A stretch of DNA of 46,345 nt from a virus. Positions 43,801 through 46,345 of this stretch are shown here, one piece after another. Made by a program: the position numbers and the translations under genes. The stretch lies in IMG/VR virus record IMGVR_UViG_3300017773_000021, positions 1-46,345 of that record. One strand, written 5' to 3'. The first letter of the stretch is position 1. Every line of letters starts with the position of its first letter. The notes under the pieces were generated by a model. The model was not told the DNA's origin. It did no database searches and saw only the letters and a program-made list of their open reading frames with translations.

Positions 43801-46345
43801 ATCTGCCCTGCTCTTTGTGATATATTATCTCTAATCTGATCTATTCTACTTATAGCAGTTCTTGGACGAACATTTGCATTTAGTATTTTATCTACATCTT
43901 CTGCAATATTTTCTAAGGCAGGATCATCAATACCTTTTGACATTTTATCATAGGCATCTTTATTTGTAGTAATTACAGACCAGAATATATCACGCAACTC
44001 ATCTAAGAGCAACATTTCATCTGTAAATTTATTTGCATTTTTTACTCTATCTCTTCTATAAACACCTTTTATATTGTTATCTGTATCTTTAGTTACAATA
44101 TACTGTGCTATAATAGAGTTTAGGGTATCTACATCAAAATCACTACCCATTTGAGGTAGCATCTCATCAGGTACAATAGAAGTTATTTCCATATTCTTAG
44201 GTAAGAACCCTACTATCTCTAGTGGCATTTCTGACGCTAAGTTTTGATATGGTATACGATAGCCTATCATATGTCTTACATCTGCAGGTACAGTATTAGG
44301 ATTTAAGAAAAGTCTACCATTCTTTTCAAACAAGAATATATAATTTCCTGCTTTATCTTTGGCCATTATATCTAGCTCGTTTCCATCCTCGTCTTTGTAG
44401 AAAAACTTAACCATAACTTGGCCAGGTATAACTTCACCCTTTTTTTCATCCCATCTAGGCCCTTGTAATCCTTCAGCTTCGTTGAAACTTGTAGTTGTAA
44501 TTACTTGGTTACGCATAGAGCCTTCTACTTCAGACCATGCTGCTGTAGATTTAAATCCTGCAGAAGATGACTGTACATATGTAATACCTGGTATCTTTAC
44601 AGCAGCTATTTTATTTACAACACTCAACATAAGTCCTTCCAACATCCTTCTAGATTGTATAAAAGGTAATGGCACAAGCGTTCCTGAGCCATCTTTTTTA
44701 AGTTCTAAAGAGAATATGTCGTTTATATTCCAGTTTCTAGCTTTTGCCTCTTCTTTTAATGCTGATACAAGCTCGCTTAATTGTACTTCGCTTCCGTCAA
44801 CAGCTAATAATTCTCCGCCTTCTTCAGTTTGTATATTACCAAATCTTTTTAAAACTTTATCATGCTTTAATTTGTATATAAGACTTACAATTTCTTCTTT
44901 TCTTTTTCTTAGATCTTCTCCTAATATTTCTTTACCATCTATCTTAAACATTTTATCTAGCAATCCTGCAAACATTACTTTTGATTTTTGCGTAGATAAA
45001 GCGATAAGTTGCTGAAGCTTTACATTTTTTTCTTGCTGTATACCTAAACCATCTCTGTACAAAGTAAATATACCGTTGTCTTCTATATTAGACGTTAGCT
45101 GATCTACAGGTAGTATATCACCGTTAGCATCGTAAGCGTCTATAGTTTTATAAGGAGATAATTTATCTGATGTTTTGTGTCCTGCTCTAGCTACTCCAGT
45201 ATTTTCCATTGCTATACGTAAGTTGTCTAGTTGGAAATCACTAGTCATGTCAGGTAGAAGAGGTATAGACATTGATTTTCTATATACTCTAGATAATCTT
45301 CCTGTTTTAGGGTCAGGATGCATAAAGTCGTACTGTGGTTTTACAGGACGTAGCGCAAATGCCATTTCCTGCTCAGTAAGCTCGTAATAATTGTTTGTAT
45401 TACTTTTGTCTTTTATTGCATTATCTATTTTATTAGATATAGAATCGTAAACTTCTTTGTCTATTTGTCCAAAGAAATTTAACATGTCTATATGCTCTTG
45501 TACAGTTGTAAGCTCTAAGGCATCTGTACTTTCTATAGTTTTATTTGTAGGACTTCCGTAGGGGCTTCCTATACCAAATAATTTGTCATAGTATGCGTAA
45601 GATTTAGAATAACTTAACCTGTCGTTTAAAGTTATTGCTGTATACTCACGTTTTTTATAATTACCTTGTATTTTAGGTGCATCTGTACCTATCAAACGCT
45701 TTTGGTAATTTGATCTTGCTGATTGTATTTTATCAGCTACTGTAGCACCTTTACCGTTATATGCTTCTGCTATATCACCTCCAAATAAAATTTGCTGCTC
45801 TATATTAGATATTATATAATTTAGTTCTAGATCTCCAGCAGCCATGGCAGTTTTAGTCTCAGCATTTATATCTTTACCTAAAGAGGCCATGTAGGATTTA
45901 TCAAACTTATCTACAAGATTTAATTCTGTAAATTCTGCTACAGATTCATTTATAATACTTGTAGCAAATTCATTTATAGCTTTCCTTAATATAGGTTCTG
46001 CAGCTACAATATCTATCTTAGGAACACCATCTAGACTTTCTGATGGGTATACTGTATTTACCTCTTCTTCTGTAAAAGACTTTTCTAATTCGTGTTTATT
46101 TAAGAAAGGAAAGAAATGGAAGTACTGCGACCCTTCTCTATACTTCTTATCATCTTGTAAATATGTAGGATCAGAATCAAGCTTATTTTGTGTGTCATAA
46201 ATTCTTTTAACCTCACCAAGGGCATAACTGTATAGATAATCTTCTGCAGTTTTAAATATACCAACAACTTTATTGTCTTCTATTTTAATCTGGTCTTTAA
46301 AGTCTATTTTTTTATGCTCTATAAGCTCTGATATACCACGGTCAG
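34875..46345 (-). CDS. Giant multidomain virion RNA polymerase protein, 5' end off window
   Basis: The frame runs leftward from the right edge to TAA at 34875-34877 without a stop: at least 3,822 codons. The ATG at 45890 is internal, because 151 more open codons precede it. Counting from that Met: MIGYRIPYQNLASEMP near residue 545 and GSDFDVD at 582-588 fit the catalytic loop of crAss-like virion RNA polymerase. HEATH (1477-1481) is a zinc protease motif. Asp1819 and Asp1833-x-Lys1835 fit a PD-(D/E)XK nuclease. GYAGTGKT (1989-1996), DEAS (2080-2083), VGDGFQLPP, GITGHKSQG and YTAITRAE are SF1 helicase motifs. The C-terminal 1,200 residues are long helical, with hydrophobic stretches near residue 3200. 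It may be injected with the DNA. Confidence 0.85.
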   Translation of the reverse strand, partial: DRGISELIEHKKIDFKDQIKIEDNKVVGIFKTAEDYLYSYALGEVKRIYDTQNKLDSDPTYLQDDKKYREGSQYFHFFPFLNKHELEKSFTEEEVNTVYPSESLDGVPKIDIVAAEPILRKAINEFATSIINESVAEFTELNLVDKFDKSYMASLGKDINAETKTAMAAGDLELNYIISNIEQQILFGGDIAEAYNGKGATVADKIQSARSNYQKRLIGTDAPKIQGNYKKREYTAITLNDRLSYSKSYAYYDKLFGIGSPYGSPTNKTIESTDALELTTVQEHIDMLNFFGQIDKEVYDSISNKIDNAIKDKSNTNNYYELTEQEMAFALRPVKPQYDFMHPDPKTGRLSRVYRKSMSIPLLPDMTSDFQLDNLRIAMENTGVARAGHKTSDKLSPYKTIDAYDANGDILPVDQLTSNIEDNGIFTLYRDGLGIQQEKNVKLQQLIALSTQKSKVMFAGLLDKMFKIDGKEILGEDLRKRKEEIVSLIYKLKHDKVLKRFGNIQTEEGGELLAVDGSEVQLSELVSALKEEAKARNWNINDIFSLELKKDGSGTLVPLPFIQSRRMLEGLMLSVVNKIAAVKIPGITYVQSSSAGFKSTAAWSEVEGSMRNQVITTTSFNEAEGLQGPRWDEKKGEVIPGQVMVKFFYKDEDGNELDIMAKDKAGNYIFLFEKNGRLFLNPNTVPADVRHMIGYRIPYQNLASEMPLEIVGFLPKNMEITSIVPDEMLPQMGSDFDVDTLNSIIAQYIVTKDTDNNIKGVYRRDRVKNANKFTDEMLLLDELRDIFWSVITTNKDAYDKMSKGIDDPALENIAEDVDKILNANVRPRTAISRIDQIRDNISQRAGQILIGPGAQANTLNAIFEGKNIHLATLKKSGNQTTVKNFEILGLFTEETYKSGPKKGQYKPLKFSDLSGENKSVYYKKGKKFFRTSSDVINIKLNAAIDNANKPTLGKLNFTMDTLPTSLFMDMGGVPIEISGYMMPQEIMREYTRELDKIVQGLSDKNVFERKSEAEKVIMEKYQKLAKLEDVNEVEAIVEEYSNEKNENFEMLFQSKALKEELIIGAPNSGIEKDAKYYQKQIAIFKKFKKFEAFSDTLNKPRKAINDPSVRGLQSTIASAKSYIKRFNDVFNVGEMDFVKGVNTFNSGIAGLKSLENTEYANLAKYLTSGFTLFNNVYPTDTQFIRDIEEAFINNTGSTEVSENISGALYDGIISNGWSYALEQVFIKERKEANSLYELRRKLFVEDNNIAVQTSKAQKEDWGKTNEFVMALTPYYSTNKNKGKAAVGIDWSSNIDNIAMQRGFTALFLGNAEAQEFAKNLLMAAYLNGGNQKASSYLNMIPFGALENLGLTKQLSDNMFREEGITSVISYLTQVIQHSPWYATEIDIKDKKIRKHVTVQEDNKVITGLILPNIDEAKDLPALENFMYLAEGKAYYKNFLTYPVGKTYYLFTLESSVDNGIYFKRIDLKGDKFGTEYDHTGNTFSYLEDNKVIKTVKDPIPDGVPPVGVPWHEVPMEAYEDAPGVNVMDPIEDYNNRKDNYDNQLDALMDTIINDGEQGASELARLYKTKGIYKSLPFKGVEVLDKIKRNEQGIILGSYSNPTQKIEIYQGSLDLVQATPTRVAKTMLHEATHYFTNPALRGEDTSPAAKRFKRSMEALLERAKREFDSSERYQKTRTEREKNRKKRIAYGLSNVRELVAGMAENKHLQEFLNNIPYQKDSTLFEKIKNTVKKYFLALGKQLGFDIKEGSALDVGINEMLMFLQIQDETVQDPIPESRTPEKDTGELASIIGGATMVLDSNGMPTGEVIVNGPQATPTDKLQDAKNKIEQENLRKLEDQGKQVIQSILQEHSSEWQKKDTGRVTEDGQKIEKYYHMTNPNVETNRVSEFYKKDTFTGDTKLRDTAVNIGNKADEIVRKVMANQNPEVPEVYNKVVDEIAKRRDKLIADGYKIISDEIVVGNTDLGVAGTTDIIAVNKDKQVKIIDVKTVRNGTSKLYERGTDVVTPKGKEWYIDKWTNQLNMYRVLAERIGPEIQIESLEILPIRVDYEVGAEDPSYAIVEKGISIEITEPTVDDANVKKFQRWLHRSKSEIQIEQEFPNSDSSILQDRLNPITYTDDQTKALLIAADFIKSDSKEMLLAGYAGTGKTTILENIIKYAERVGKSIYVTAPTNKAVLVIERKLKSVKAPVSRETNLLTNHQFLYGTPDESGKFVLSEKRLEDLNLENAIHIMDEASMLSEDVMKSLNEFQDRGLKTIYVGDGFQLPPVGKDPNIFTDREFSHNIEMTEVKRQSLDSSVLTVATNMRNTKEITIPSTSVSDFKINRNKQETYRNWLTTLKEGRNTIMLAASNPARITANKLAREVLYGKDADVIEDGEVLIVVANGTTGTGGLINSHGEEVKDVANGEIIGEDRSKTYTKHPQRPEKTTIYYGTGQYFKPVTVQAVLDERGNTILLFPDSKEASMYHGQFTTGMFSRAFKINDPAKLAANLQFFEPFIETTFDQRTKTEKKVVKDSVIMAYYGYGITGHKSQGSQWDKVFVDHGFSGVILDRNTGREKVIFDPARWLYTAITRAENEVEMTIERHHREAPISSIKNAVNSQVASQDAAPTVETPQAQHTFESVVELAIRELAGYRQLESRGTREEIVEAFRKRYNNDVQAFLKDVEQEIIEKGQTDYSIVSDTIDMPVNAHGEIAEVVQSINGRIKALQRRKTLATSVEKRIYLDSQIDSLKDDIEKLKEGNNTYVIEDVALRQLEWAKNILERPRLSLQEMADASRMVDIWSFKNTKHLLSEEQAKDKNNPTRKTFEDIGNIASSVELTMAAKMKEWVKNYVEKVSGEPLTDDSMSAFLDMQDEGWFRGYFIDASGFVNPVARAADGALKTVARNAEDSTLNEVTDIQKKFKDLRAELKKLNISEDIFLQKDKDGNKTGYFASKFDESYYKDLGKAHSEHRKELERIIGSTRLTVDQIRQERFESFKKLYDTKNSMEEVIDIRFWTKNDHTAGELKSKQEYIQYLNDTFGESVAKDLIGQAENSLSRYNLEELAHRRKVATDLSEGVIQPAIGLTLQETAEAIHKRWVDKNNPELYLNQRFNTTAINIGYGTAGWKYTIAYPRPERTEYFNNEFSIIENNDILSDFYLFWTDSMARYKSYLPEVAVNEMSENFFPTIQKDLLEEYMNRGAIAALSYLGKDTKLYGALFADETLTLNRENEGLKAELDERGVPVSKVPLRFLGSEDVAVEDRAFDMERVMVMFAGMSMNYKFKSEAEPLVDILMRTVREATKPYLDSRGKKFKRWGSDKNITIKSGPQVIQEALDYAQQSIMYGRSREKVSKTSLEMPGNFSKDILSRKRRAEELKKQYDELNDKLVDGTITKAQFNTAADALEKEFKELNIKAFSFNKLIRGFVSFTQLKGLGWNLSAGIANVGFGMLASSIHAAGEEDYTSKELGKALRIIMASAVNPSSSKAAAIMKRMNLLFEMREITYGSPAARGEKKFKMLGRVSPMYIQQSTEFVVQGMSAIAKMLNTTVVDLQGNKRNLYEAFNKDATWNVEEFGYQKEWDFNNLEATTRNSYTKFRDASIEMNKKLHGNYDPNSLVKVKSKDFNLLFTIFRTWAFEGFNTRYSKKIWNDQLGRYTKGRYNSVFDVGIVNSSKIMMKLLLKRVTRQSTDSIMSGVEDNLDAINLKKTFAAMKAQITIMALGLMLKGLADDTDDEEALSDPALKALLNILFRVEQDLSYYRNPATFISVFKDPSPALKTITDVTRAFDGTQRYILKDDYRGDHPMYKWGKVFPLTNQIYKWTIITEKDLDTSYGLSDYIEEEYFKDED

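Noticed and set aside
45888-45890. ATG at 45890 as the start of the giant protein
   Set aside because: The same frame stays open for 151 codons to the right edge with protein-like residues, so this Met is internal.
1-46345. Stop-codon reassignment, as in some crAss-like phages
   Set aside because: TAA, TAG and TGA all end plausible genes here, and long genes, including the giant one, are open without internal TAG or TGA.
1-46345. CRISPR array, integrase or transposase
   Set aside because: No spaced direct repeats and no integrase or transposase motif were seen in the ORFs or gaps.

Overview
The window is part of the genome of an AT-rich tailed phage that most resembles the crAss-like (Crassvirales) podoviruses of Bacteroidetes. 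The evidence is a terminase, portal and major capsid set with the crAss-like gene order, an rIIA/rIIB pair, a spore-photoproduct-lyase-like radical SAM gene inside a PolA-type replication block, and a giant multidomain protein with the catalytic aspartate motif of the crAss-like virion RNA polymerase. Two sites match the Bacteroidetes sigma promoter TTTG-N19-TAnnTTTG exactly, which also points to a Bacteroidetes host. Genes end in TAA, TAG and TGA, so the standard code is in use. No integrase, lysis gene, complete tRNA gene or CRISPR array was seen.

Layout. (1) 1-14.6 kb, leftward: the morphogenesis block. Reading in the direction of transcription: small peptides, a RecB-like nuclease, a winged-helix-like protein, an HU/IHF-like protein, a Cys-rich zinc protein, a GroES-like co-chaperonin, a small-terminase candidate, the large terminase, two paralogous small beta-rich proteins, portal, an acidic scaffold-like protein, major capsid protein, a capsid-adjacent protein, a neck/ring protein, two further structural proteins and a gene cut by the left edge. 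(2) 14.7-34.2 kb, rightward: an early and replication block. It starts with small unknown genes mixed with long untranslated but highly structured stretches (15183-15494, 16377-17324, and later 21787-22092). Then follow PolA, an SF2 helicase, a radical SAM enzyme, a DUF932-like protein, a DnaB-like helicase, a Sak4-like ATPase, SSB, a primase-like protein, a RusA resolvase, a RecE-like exonuclease, rIIA and rIIB. (3) 34.28-46.3 kb, leftward: a third copy of the small beta-rich protein, a 54-residue gene, and one open frame of at least 3,822 codons that runs off the right edge. It joins an RNA polymerase active-site region, an HExxH metalloprotease motif, a PD-(D/E)XK nuclease and an SF1 helicase.

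How it may work together. In crAss-like phages a virion-carried polymerase transcribes early genes after injection and host polymerase transcribes later ones. This fits what is seen: host-type promoters precede leftward structural genes, and I found none upstream of the rightward replication genes. Convergent blocks are separated by a bidirectional terminator at 34256-34276.

The most unusual element is the untranslated 16377-17324 region. It is dense in hairpins, several with GNRA tetraloops, and richer in G+C than its surroundings. It ends with a 43-nt element that folds as only the acceptor stem and T-arm of a tRNA, followed by a terminator-like hairpin. I propose a large structured phage RNA of the size class of GOLLD and ROOL, with a minimal tRNA-like 3' element.
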